A stretch of 9,176 nucleotides of DNA from Acidobacteriota bacterium. GTDB lineage: Bacteria; Acidobacteriota; Thermoanaerobaculia; Multivoradales; JAHEKO01. Of this stretch, positions 1 through 6,602 are shown piece by piece. Below the pieces are notes generated by a model. That model was not told the DNA's origin, did no database searches, and saw nothing but the letters and a program-made list of their open reading frames with translations. The stretch covers positions 1 to 9,176 of the forward strand of contig JAUWSP010000073.1 of assembly GCA_030610025.1 (NCBI GenBank). Direction: 5' to 3'. The first letter of the stretch is position 1. Every line of letters starts with the position of its first letter. A program made the translations under genes and the position numbers.

Positions 1-790
1 CGACACCGGTCACGAAGGAAGATGCGGGGGACAACAGCCAGATCAGGGTCCCGAGCAGGTCCTCGGGAGTACCGATCATGCCCATGGGGGTGTGGTCGAC
101 GATGGTACGCCCCCGCTCCGTCAGCTCACCACTGTCCTCATCCGTCAGAAGAAAACGATTCTGCTCGGTGAGGAAGAAACCTGGCGCCACCGCGTTGACA
201 CGGATGTTGGGCGAGTACTCCTGAGCGATGTGCACCGCCAGCCACTGGGTGAAGTTGTTCACCGCCGCCTTGGCGGCGGAATAGGCGGGAATCCGGGTCA
301 GGGGCCTGAGGGCGTTCATCGACGAGAAGTTGACGATGACTCCCTTTTCCCGCTCGACCATCGCTCGCCCGAACACCTGACACGGCAGAATGGTCCCAAG
401 AAGATTGAGATCCAGCACGAATCGCATCGCTTCCTCGGGCAGATCGAAGAAGGGGCGGTCCGGACCCGTGGTGGCGTCGGAATGATTGCCGCCGGCCGCA
501 TTGATCAGCATGTCGACCGGGCCGAGCTCGCGGCGGATACCCTCTTCGGCTTCAATCAGGGTCTCGGGCTTCAGGACGTCTCCGTAGACAATGATTGCCC
601 GGCCCGGTTCGCTCTCCACTCGTTCCATGAGCCGTTCGGCCCGGGCTGGATCGCGGTCCAGGATGGCCACGTCGGCGCCACAACCTACGAGCGCACAGGC
701 CACTTCGCCACCGAGGATCCCGGCGCCTCCCGTGATCACCGCCGTGCGGCCCTTGAAGTCGTACCACCGGGTCACTGATTGAAGATCCAT
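1..790 (-). CDS. uxuB: SDR-family D-mannonate oxidoreductase (fructuronate reductase), 3'-truncated by window edge
   Basis: This is a short-chain dehydrogenase that should reduce D-fructuronate to D-mannonate with NAD(P)H in the cytoplasm. The 263 visible residues include the nucleotide loop TGGAGILG (20-27), Asp45 at the end of the second strand (favouring NAD(H)), the NAAG motif (97-100) and the catalytic triad Ser157, Tyr170, Lys174. The stretches around INAAGGNH, SSMNALRPLT and APGFFLTEQNR are typical of the YjmF/UxuB-like SDRs linked to uxuA, and distinguish it from the related KduD group. Only about the last 15-20 residues are missing, off the left edge. The ATG at 790 was chosen because GGGAGGA lies 7 nt upstream (798-804). 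It follows uxaE by 22 nt, so it would use the fructuronate made by that enzyme. A different keto-uronate substrate cannot be excluded. Confidence 0.86.
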   Translation of the reverse strand, partial: MDLQSVTRWYDFKGRTAVITGGAGILGGEVACALVGCGADVAILDRDPARAERLMERVESEPGRAIIVYGDVLKPETLIEAEEGIRRELGPVDMLINAAGGNHSDATTGPDRPFFDLPEEAMRFVLDLNLLGTILPCQVFGRAMVEREKGVIVNFSSMNALRPLTRIPAYSAAKAAVNNFTQWLAVHIAQEYSPNIRVNAVAPGFFLTEQNRFLLTDEDSGELTERGRTIVDHTPMGMIGTPEDLLGTLIWLLSPASSFVTGV

Positions 791-812
791 TCCTCGATCC
801 TCCCGACACCCT

Positions 813-2306
813 CTAACCGACGAACGGCGCCAGGTGTCGAACAAAGTGAGACTGCAGATGGCCGTAGTGGCTCTCTTCGTGCTCGCGCAACGTGCTCTTC
901 AATCGCTCTCCATATCGATCCAGCACTGAACCGAAGGTCACATGCAGCACCTGTCGAGCATCGAATTCATCGAGGAGACCGGACAGCTCCATATCGTCCA
1001 GGGAATCCGGTTCGGCGACTTTCTCCAATCGCGCCGACACATGGTAAGTGGCTCGGTCTTCCTCGTACCTTTCTCGGGCGTAGCTCAAAATCTCGCGAAA
1101 AAGGCCAGGGTCAACCTCGGCGATGGTTCGCAAGGCTTCCAGATAGCTGGTGCCGGCAGTCTTCAGGTGAACCAGGGGCCCCCTGGAGAGCAGCGACCCT
1201 CTACCCGTCAATTTCGCTGCGATTCTGTAGACGCCGAACTTGTCGGATCCCGAATGAAGGCTGAGCTTGTACGGCCCCAGCTGTCTCGCCAACGCCGCGT
1301 GCTGGGAGAACTCTCGGGAAAACTCGTCCAGATCACCGATATAGTCCACTCCTTTTTCGAACCGACCGATGAATCGCGGCGCCAGGCTCACCCAATCGAC
1401 ACCGAGTCTGTTCATCTCGCTGGCAATATAGAAATGCTCCGCCAAACTCGTCGTGCTGTCGGTCTCATCCACCGAAATTTCGAGGTCGAAGAGTCGGTCG
1501 CCCATGGCACTCGCAAGGTGTCGGGACATCGCCACCGTGTGATCAATGGCCGCCCCGTACTTGGCTGCGGCGCGCCATAGAATCTCCCGATCGAACACCT
1601 GTGCTGGACCCTCGATGGCGAAGGAGGTATTGAGATACCGTGCTTCCAGATCCTGCAGGGAGTCCTCCAGCGTCTCCCACGGCAAGCTCCGCACCCTTTC
1701 CTCCAGCGCCGAGGCTGGAGCCGTCTGGGCGGAGTCATCGACCTGGTCGCCGGGATCGATCGTGAAGAATGTGTAGCCCGCATCGACGAACTGACCCGTG
1801 ACGTCGGTCGTCTTCAAGTGATCTGCATCGGCTCCCCATGGGACCTTCCAACCCTCCTGGAAGAGCCCCCAGGTCGCCTCATCGACAACTTGCTGCGGTG
1901 TGCGTCCCGTACGGGTGTTCTCGCGCACGGATTGCTGCGCGAAAATGGGCCCGATGGCATCGCCTTTGTCAGGCAGCTGCCAAAGAGCATGGACATGCCC
2001 CGGAGTTGCCATTCCCAACCGATCCCCAAAACCCGCCGAGGTCTTCAGGCCCAGCGGAACCGGAGCCAACCAGGGGAGACGCTTACGAAGGGCAGCCGCG
2101 TTGCCCGGAGTCAAGGGGAACAAGGTGATCCCCCCCGGCCCCGGCTGAGCACCTGCCAGATCGCCGGAATCTCCTTGGACGCCAACCATCTTCGGCCCTG
2201 AAGCCTCCTTGGTGGCCAGAAAGTAGGACGTACCGTTGATCTCGACCAGGGATCGGTCGTAGACGCGAAGGTCCTCCACATCGCTGATCGCTGGAGTCGG
2301 AGGCAT
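813..2306 (-). CDS. uxaE: Tagaturonate/fructuronate epimerase (UxaE family)
   Basis: This 497-residue protein matches the tagaturonate epimerase family typified by Thermotoga maritima TM0440, which interconverts D-tagaturonate and D-fructuronate. Family-like segments include GLKTSAGFGDRLGMATPGH (86-104), IFAQQSVREN with the following RTGRTP (121-136), GADADHLKTTD (158-168), FTIDPGD (181-187), EISVDETDS (276-284), LSLHSGSDKFG (348-358) and HLKTAGTSYLEALR (380-393). The His and Asp residues in these blocks are plausible metal ligands or catalytic residues, but I did not verify which. The length is close to the family norm. The ATG lies one base after the stop of the upstream epimerase gene (TGA-G-ATG), with GAGGGAG as ribosome site, so translation is probably coupled. 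No uronate isomerase or tagaturonate reductase gene is nearby, which suggests the tagaturonate comes from the inositol branch rather than from galacturonate. Confidence 0.87.
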   Translation of the reverse strand: MPPTPAISDVEDLRVYDRSLVEINGTSYFLATKEASGPKMVGVQGDSGDLAGAQPGPGGITLFPLTPGNAAALRKRLPWLAPVPLGLKTSAGFGDRLGMATPGHVHALWQLPDKGDAIGPIFAQQSVRENTRTGRTPQQVVDEATWGLFQEGWKVPWGADADHLKTTDVTGQFVDAGYTFFTIDPGDQVDDSAQTAPASALEERVRSLPWETLEDSLQDLEARYLNTSFAIEGPAQVFDREILWRAAAKYGAAIDHTVAMSRHLASAMGDRLFDLEISVDETDSTTSLAEHFYIASEMNRLGVDWVSLAPRFIGRFEKGVDYIGDLDEFSREFSQHAALARQLGPYKLSLHSGSDKFGVYRIAAKLTGRGSLLSRGPLVHLKTAGTSYLEALRTIAEVDPGLFREILSYARERYEEDRATYHVSARLEKVAEPDSLDDMELSGLLDEFDARQVLHVTFGSVLDRYGERLKSTLREHEESHYGHLQSHFVRHLAPFVG

Positions 2307-2307
2307 C

Positions 2308-3111
2308 TCAGAGCTCCCTCAAGAAGGCGATACTCCGCTCGGCTGCGGTATCGGGATCGGGTACCGGCATGAACTCGCCGGAGATGAATCCCTCGTAGCC
2401 AACCTCTTGGAGCGTCGCCAGGATCGCGGCGAAGTCCAGGTGTCCGGCCCCGGGATGCCAACGGTTCGAGTCGGCCACATGAACGTGAAAGATACGATCG
2501 CCACAGCTGCGGATGCTCTCCTCGATCGACGGCTCCTCGATGTTCATATGAAACGTATCGAGCAACAGACCGAAGTTCTCCGCACCCACCTTCTCGATGA
2601 GATCCATCCCTTCGGCGACCGTGTGAATGAGATCCGTCTCGTAGCGATTCATCGGTTCCAGAGCAAAGCGCACCCCCGTCTCGGCGGCGACGTTGGCGCA
2701 CTCCCGAATCGCCTCCACGAGATAGGTCATGGACTGTTGGTGCGTCTGCCCCTCTGGAGTCACTCCCCGGATCAATCCCAGGATGATCATGGCATCGAGG
2801 CGTGCCGCCAGGGGAACATGGCTGCGGATGCGTTCGATGGCCCGGGCGCGAACTTCCTCGTCGTCGCTGGTCAGGGACAGTCCCTCCTCTCCCCAGGCCT
2901 GCCCCGTACCGATGGCGGGCACAATCAGGTCCAGACCCGACACCAACCGAGCCAATTCGTCCGAGTCCACCAGGGCTGGATCCCGGATTGCCACCTCCAC
3001 ACCGTCGAACCCCCAGGCCGCCACCTTGGCGACGCTCGCTGCGAAGTCACCTTTCAGAGCCACTGCCTGGAACTGCGCAGCGTGCGTCGACAGGACGATG
3101 CTCAGCTTCAC
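2308..3111 (-). CDS. iolO: TIM-barrel keto-sugar 3-epimerase, probable 5-keto-L-gluconate epimerase (IolO-like)
   Basis: This is a 267-residue xylose-isomerase-like TIM barrel of the D-tagatose 3-epimerase group. The four metal and catalytic positions are visible: Glu152 (LEPMNRYETD), Asp185 (LLLDTFHMNIEE), His211 (FHVHVADSNR) and Glu246 (SGEFMP). The DTFHMNIEE block and the NRWHPGAGH segment are hallmarks of tagatose/psicose 3-epimerases. The same fold is found in T. maritima TM0416 (IolO), which converts 5-keto-L-gluconate to D-tagaturonate; that role fits a position between iolN and uxaE. The GTG at 3111 is preferred as the start. It overlaps the iolN stop by one base (TAGTG) and gives a normal N-terminus, KLSIVLSTHAAQF. 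A further upstream ATG at 3162 would add 17 residues of unusual composition inside iolN. A general ketohexose epimerase or hydroxypyruvate isomerase is the main alternative. Confidence 0.78.
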   Translation of the reverse strand: MKLSIVLSTHAAQFQAVALKGDFAASVAKVAAWGFDGVEVAIRDPALVDSDELARLVSGLDLIVPAIGTGQAWGEEGLSLTSDDEEVRARAIERIRSHVPLAARLDAMIILGLIRGVTPEGQTHQQSMTYLVEAIRECANVAAETGVRFALEPMNRYETDLIHTVAEGMDLIEKVGAENFGLLLDTFHMNIEEPSIEESIRSCGDRIFHVHVADSNRWHPGAGHLDFAAILATLQEVGYEGFISGEFMPVPDPDTAAERSIAFLREL

Positions 3112-4235
3112 TACAGATCCGATCCCTGCCCGATCCGTGGCAGCTGGTAGACCGACTTCCACCCGGGACTCAGGGGCTCTTTCAGGTAGGGCTCCATCTC
3201 GGCCTCGGTGCGCAAAGTCACTTTCTCCACCGGTGGAACGGTGCCAGCCGGAAAGGCTTCGAGAATCTGATCGTGCAGCAGGGTCAAATACCGGAGGATC
3301 GCTGCCAACGGGCGTTTTGCCTTCTGCGCCGTGCCATGCGTCGCTTTGCCGACAACACCCTCCGGCGTCGCCGCGATCTCGATGGCGAAATGGCCTTCGC
3401 CCTCGGACCAGCGACTCGGCCGGCCGAACGGATCCACCGATTTGTCGAAGTGCCCGTCCGGGAGGTAGGACTCCCCTTCCGTGTCGACTGCGTACTCCAT
3501 GTCCACCATGTCCGGGTGCAGCAGGAGCCCCAGCGAGGTCTCGGACTCGTCGGCGTGGACGAAGTTGGTATCGAATTCACCGCCCTTTTCCGTCGTGCGG
3601 AAGAACTCCCGCACCGCCCGGTGCCAATCGATGACCCGAAAGATGCCAGGCAGGTGGTAGCGCTTCTGGAACTGGTGGATGGCCGATTCGAGCATCCACA
3701 GGTGGCCATGATTGTTGATCATGATCTGCTTGCGGAAACCATCGTTCCAGAGGCCCAGCATGACGTCGATCAGATACTCGCGGGCAATGTTCTCGCGCAC
3801 CACTACCGTGCCTGGCATCCCCATGTGGTGGTAGGGATGGGCGCCATAGTTCAAGGGTGGCAGGGCCAGATTGCACGGTGCTCCCCGCTTGGCCGTGAAC
3901 CTGCGGAGACCTTCGAGAATCTGGCTGACGTAGAGTGTGTCGGAGGCGCTCGGAAGATGGGCTCCGTGGAGCTCGGAGCAGCCGATGGGCATGAAGATGG
4001 TGTCGTTCTTCCTTCGATTGGCTACCACTTCATGCCGTACGGTCGTCTGGATATAGGAGCCGGACTTGCCCCATTCGGGGGGCGAAGGAACTCCGTATTC
4101 GGCCAGGATGCCGTCGATCTCTTCGTCGGTGGAGTCCCAGACCTCCTTCTTGCAGCGTCCCACCGTGTTGTCTTCAAAGAACAGATCCGCCCTCTCGGTC
4201 GGGATCAGGACCGGTGTCTCTGGACTGTCTGACAT
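3111..4235 (-). CDS. iolN: Creatininase-family metal hydrolase, probable 3-dehydro-scyllo-inosose hydrolase (IolN-like)
   Basis: This 374-residue protein carries the creatininase fold. The metal motif SELHGAHLPSASD gives Glu88, His90 and Asp99 with the spacing of creatininase Glu34, His36 and Asp45. A second block, NNHGHL (174-179), supplies His176, and HADESETS (227-234) replaces the usual HAGExETS. His178 stands where creatininase has the metal ligand Glu122. The protein is over 100 residues longer than typical creatininases, with roughly 80 residues before the core (starting near TIFMPIG at 79) and a C-terminal extension. In T. maritima the related TM0413 (IolN) hydrolyses the diketo-inositol made by IolM to 5-keto-L-gluconate, the only ring-opening step of that route. 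Neighbouring IolM-like and IolO-like genes support this role. The start is set by GAGGAG (4243-4248), 7 nt before the ATG. The substrate is inferred from context. Confidence 0.77.
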   Translation of the reverse strand: MSDSPETPVLIPTERADLFFEDNTVGRCKKEVWDSTDEEIDGILAEYGVPSPPEWGKSGSYIQTTVRHEVVANRRKNDTIFMPIGCSELHGAHLPSASDTLYVSQILEGLRRFTAKRGAPCNLALPPLNYGAHPYHHMGMPGTVVVRENIAREYLIDVMLGLWNDGFRKQIMINNHGHLWMLESAIHQFQKRYHLPGIFRVIDWHRAVREFFRTTEKGGEFDTNFVHADESETSLGLLLHPDMVDMEYAVDTEGESYLPDGHFDKSVDPFGRPSRWSEGEGHFAIEIAATPEGVVGKATHGTAQKAKRPLAAILRYLTLLHDQILEAFPAGTVPPVEKVTLRTEAEMEPYLKEPLSPGWKSVYQLPRIGQGSDL

Positions 4236-4242
4236 TTCGCTT

Positions 4243-4248
4243 CTCCTC
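4243..4248 (-). promoter_or_regulatory. Ribosome binding site of the iolN-like gene
   Basis: The minus strand reads GAGGAG, seven bases before the ATG at 4235. This near-consensus Shine-Dalgarno sequence fixes the start of the creatininase-family gene and suggests independent, strong initiation after the 73-base gap that separates it from the Gfo/Idh gene. Confidence 0.75.
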
Positions 4249-4263
4249 TATTCCAAGTTTCAG

Positions 4264-4289
4264 TGTGGATCGGCGGGTGCCTTTCCACA
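4264..4289 (-). other. Inverted repeat / possible RNA hairpin between Gfo/Idh gene and iolN
   Basis: In the 73-base gap the minus strand carries TGTGGA and TCCACA as perfect 6-base arms around 14 bases. The interior contains GGC-ACCC-GCC, so the RNA could fold as a 6-bp stem, a 2x2 internal loop and a 3-bp stem with a four-base loop. No U-tract follows, so it does not look like a Rho-independent terminator. It could be an mRNA stability or processing element, an operator, or chance. Confidence 0.3.
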
Positions 4290-4308
4290 GCTCGATCGTG
4301 GTGTCGGA

Positions 4309-5328
4309 CTACTCGGCTATCACCTGCAACTCTTCCGGCTTGCCGGAGTGGATCGACCGGGTCGCGGCCAGAGCTACCTCGAGGGTACGACAGGCATCCC
4401 GCGCCGTGACCGGGGGCTCGGTGCCGTCGAGGACACTGTCCACAAAGGCCTGGAGCTCCGTTACCAACGCTTCTCCCATGCGTTCGCTGGTCGAGCGTGC
4501 CATGTCGTGGTGCACACCCCGGCGATCGAGTAGACGCACCGGAGTGTGGCGGTATCGCCCGATCTGCACGGCACCCTGGTCACCAATCACTTCGCCCCGC
4601 AGATCATGTCCATAACGGGTAACACGACTGGCGGTCAGGGTCCCCATGGCACCACCAGCGAACCGCAGGCTCACCACCGCGTTGTCGACGTCGCCCACCG
4701 ATCGGACACCCTCATCTACGAGGGCACCGCCTTCGCCATAGACCCTAGAGATCTCATCGCTCATGAGCCAGCGCGACAAATAGATATCGTGGTACATCGA
4801 GTCCAGTATCAGACCGCCACTGACCGCCGGATCGGCAAAGTCGGGATCCGGAGGATCGACGTCCCCACTCATCCCCCGATACAGAACAGGTTGCCCGATG
4901 GCTCCCTCTTCGATCCATCGCTTGGCCTCCAGGTGGCCCCTGTCGAAACGCCGGACGTGGCCGATCATCAAGCTGACATCCGCTTTGTCGACCGCCGTCG
5001 CCGCCCGTTCGCAGTCTTCAACTGTCAGGGCCAGGGGTTTCTCGCAGAAGATGTGTGCCCCCGATGCCGCGCCCATCTCCACATTCTCGACGTGAGCCGA
5101 GGTCTTGCTGGCAATGATCACCGCATCGAGGTCTTCCGTCTCCAAGAGAGCTGTGGGTGTCGAGTAGCTCCCGAGATCGTCACGGATCCGCCTCGCCCGC
5201 GCTGTTCTCTCGGGGTTCGACGTCGACACCGCCACGAGCCGGGCACCCTTGACCCGATGCTCGAGATTCTCGGCGTGGACCAGTCCGATCCGGCCCACGC
5301 CGATGACGGCTATTCGCAGCTCATCCAC
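4309..5328 (-). CDS. Gfo/Idh/MocA-family dehydrogenase, probable second inositol (or inosose) dehydrogenase
   Basis: This 339-residue oxidoreductase has an N-terminal Rossmann fold with GVGRIG (10-15), the EKP motif with Lys97, and the catalytic pair Asp176 and His180 (LDSMYHDIYLSRW) spaced as Asp172/His176 of Bacillus IolG. The RYGHDLRGEVIGDQG block (238-252) resembles IolG proteins. It therefore probably oxidises a cyclitol or related polyol. The residue matching the NAD-selecting Asp35 of Bacillus IolG is Thr36 (VAVSTSNPER), and Arg13 sits in the glycine loop, so NADP(H) use is possible. The truncated gene at the right edge is a closer IolG match, making this a divergent paralogue whose substrate is unknown; another inositol isomer or an inositol derivative are candidates. 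The start is GTG at 5328, with AGGA 8 nt upstream and an in-frame stop just beyond it. It follows the IolM-like gene by 33 nt. Confidence 0.82.
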   Translation of the reverse strand: MDELRIAVIGVGRIGLVHAENLEHRVKGARLVAVSTSNPERTARARRIRDDLGSYSTPTALLETEDLDAVIIASKTSAHVENVEMGAASGAHIFCEKPLALTVEDCERAATAVDKADVSLMIGHVRRFDRGHLEAKRWIEEGAIGQPVLYRGMSGDVDPPDPDFADPAVSGGLILDSMYHDIYLSRWLMSDEISRVYGEGGALVDEGVRSVGDVDNAVVSLRFAGGAMGTLTASRVTRYGHDLRGEVIGDQGAVQIGRYRHTPVRLLDRRGVHHDMARSTSERMGEALVTELQAFVDSVLDGTEPPVTARDACRTLEVALAATRSIHSGKPEELQVIAE

Positions 5329-5361
5329 TCTGCAGGTCCTGTCGCTTCAACTGACGGTCCC

Positions 5362-6519
5362 CTAATTCGGCTTCACCATGATCTTGCCGTCAGCCCGCTT
5401 GGTGGACTTGGCGATCGCCTCGACCGCGTCCTCCAGGTTGTAGCGCGCCGTGATGATCGGGCTCAGGTCGAGTTGGCCGGCAGCCACCATCCGAATGACA
5501 TTGGGAAAGGTCTCGTGGCCTGAATGTCCCTGGGCGCCAAAAGCCTGCGCCCGCCGGACCTGGAAGGATTCCAGGTACATGGGCACACGCTGCGCCGCGC
5601 GTCCGATCTGGACGATCTTGGAATTGATGGCCAGGGCCTTCTCCATCTCAGGAATAGCCAGCTCGGGCACTCCGGACGCCTCGACGTGGAAATCGAAGCC
5701 CGCCCCCTTGCTCAGCTCCATCATCGCCTCGCCGGGGCTCACTTCGCGGGGATCGTAGGCGTAGTCGGCACCCACGGCCTTGGCGAGCTTCAAGCGCTCA
5801 GGAGAGATCTCGAAGGCAACGATGGTTCCCGCACCAGCCGCCTTCGCCAGTCCGATGGCAGCCAGGCCGATGGGCCCCGCACCGTAGACATCGACGTAGT
5901 GCCCCGGCCTGAAGCCTCCGGCGCGCTCGAACATCGCGTTGTAGGCCACACTCGTCGGCTCAGAGAGTGCCCCAACGGCGAAGGCGAGCTCTTCGTCGCC
6001 AAATCGCTCCGCAATCGCATCGATCTTCCAGCAGAATTTCTCGTCCACCGCGATGTAGTTGGAAAAAGCTCCGGGGATCGTGAAGCCGATCTCCTCCAGA
6101 TTGCTGCAGTGATTGGGAAAGCCGTTGCGGCAGGGAATGCAGCGGCCACACCAGATCATCTCTTCTACCGTGACGATGTCTCCGGCCTTCAGGAGCGTCA
6201 CATCCTTGCCGGTCTCCACCACCTTGCCGGAAAACTCGTGACCCAGGATGGTGGGGAACTTGGTCAGACCGGGATAGAGGATGTAGTCCTCATCGTCAGT
6301 CTCGTAGAAATGCATGTCCGAACCGCAAACTCCACAAGCCTGGATCTCCAGGACTACCTCCTGGGCGCCGGGCTCTGGATCTGGCCAGGTCCGCACCTCG
6401 AGCTTGGGGTGCCGCCAGATGTCGTTGCCGCAGACAGCCTTTCCAGTCTCCTTTTCCCAGTCAGAGACCACGCGAGTAGGCTTCGGTTCCCAAACGGCGT
6501 CGAGCACTAGGCCTTTCAT
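5362..6519 (-). CDS. iolM: Zinc-dependent medium-chain dehydrogenase, probable scyllo-inosose 3-dehydrogenase (IolM-like)
   Basis: This is a 385-residue MDR alcohol dehydrogenase. Catalytic zinc ligands are Cys65 (GVCGSD), His94 with Glu95 (LGHEFSG) and Glu187 (LSEPTSVAYNA). A structural zinc site is formed by Cys124, Cys127, Cys130 and Cys138. The Rossmann loop GAGPIGLAA (213-221) is followed by Glu237 at the end of the next strand, favouring NAD(H). The unusual N-terminus and the blocks YILYPGLTKFP (79-89), GFPNHCSNLEEIGF (133-146) and RRAQAFGAQGHSGH (322-335) closely resemble T. maritima TM0412 as I remember it. That enzyme, IolM, oxidises 2-keto-myo-inositol (scyllo-inosose) to a diketo-inositol. 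Here it stands upstream of the hydrolase expected to use that product. The ATG at 6519 is supported by GGAGGG 8 nt upstream. Sorbitol or threonine dehydrogenase activity is less likely given these blocks and the neighbours. Confidence 0.85.
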   Translation of the reverse strand: MKGLVLDAVWEPKPTRVVSDWEKETGKAVCGNDIWRHPKLEVRTWPDPEPGAQEVVLEIQACGVCGSDMHFYETDDEDYILYPGLTKFPTILGHEFSGKVVETGKDVTLLKAGDIVTVEEMIWCGRCIPCRNGFPNHCSNLEEIGFTIPGAFSNYIAVDEKFCWKIDAIAERFGDEELAFAVGALSEPTSVAYNAMFERAGGFRPGHYVDVYGAGPIGLAAIGLAKAAGAGTIVAFEISPERLKLAKAVGADYAYDPREVSPGEAMMELSKGAGFDFHVEASGVPELAIPEMEKALAINSKIVQIGRAAQRVPMYLESFQVRRAQAFGAQGHSGHETFPNVIRMVAAGQLDLSPIITARYNLEDAVEAIAKSTKRADGKIMVKPN

Positions 6520-6527
6520 GACTCTTA

Positions 6528-6533
6528 CCCTCC
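6528..6533 (-). promoter_or_regulatory. Ribosome binding site of the iolM-like gene
   Basis: The minus strand has GGAGGG eight bases before the ATG at 6519. It defines the start of the zinc dehydrogenase gene downstream of the largest intergenic gap in the window. Confidence 0.7.
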
Positions 6534-6548
6534 AATGGGTTGGTTAAT

Positions 6549-6568
6549 CAGGGGACTTCATGCCCCTG
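6549..6568. other. Short inverted repeat in the kinase-iolM gap
   Basis: CAGGGG and CCCCTG form perfect 6-base arms around an 8-base spacer. They lie in the 83-base gap between the kinase stop and the iolM start. On the transcribed strand no U-run follows, so this is not a standard terminator. I see no convincing promoter hexamers in the gap. It may be an operator half-site pair, an RNA stem or chance. Confidence 0.25.
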
Positions 6569-6602
6569 GGATTTGCACATCTCGAGCCTCTACAATGCCT
6601 TT

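Noticed and set aside
1..790. SDR gene as KduD (2-deoxy-D-gluconate/DKI reductase) or a generic fatty-acid FabG
   Set aside because: The INAAGGNH, MNALRPLT and GFFLTEQNR segments are those of the mannonate-linked SDR group, and the position after uxaE supports fructuronate as substrate.
3112..3162. Upstream ATG start (3162) for the IolO-like epimerase
   Set aside because: It would overlap iolN by 52 bases and add 17 residues before the natural first strand; the GTG at 3111, overlapping the iolN stop by one base, fits the operon pattern better.
2802..4232. Long plus-strand open frame of 476 codons opposite iolN and part of iolO
   Set aside because: It lies antisense to two genes with clear family motifs, its translation is rich in Arg/Pro/Gly without recognisable domains, and it is explained by the GC-biased codon use of the minus-strand genes.
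3111..4235. Creatininase-family gene as true creatinine amidohydrolase or mycofactocin MftE
   Set aside because: It is much longer, the second metal block differs, and there are no creatine or mycofactocin genes nearby.
4546..5523. Plus-strand open frame of 325 codons opposite the Gfo/Idh gene
   Set aside because: It is antisense to a well-supported dehydrogenase and runs across the iolM-Gfo/Idh junction; the translation resembles no protein I know.
5524..6510. Plus-strand open frame of 328 codons opposite the iolM-like gene
   Set aside because: It mirrors the zinc dehydrogenase coding sequence, and no motif or convincing separate gene context was seen.
4236..6602. Rho-independent terminators at the two hairpins in the intergenic gaps
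   Set aside because: Neither stem is followed by a U-tract on the transcribed strand, and genes continue in the same direction with good ribosome sites.
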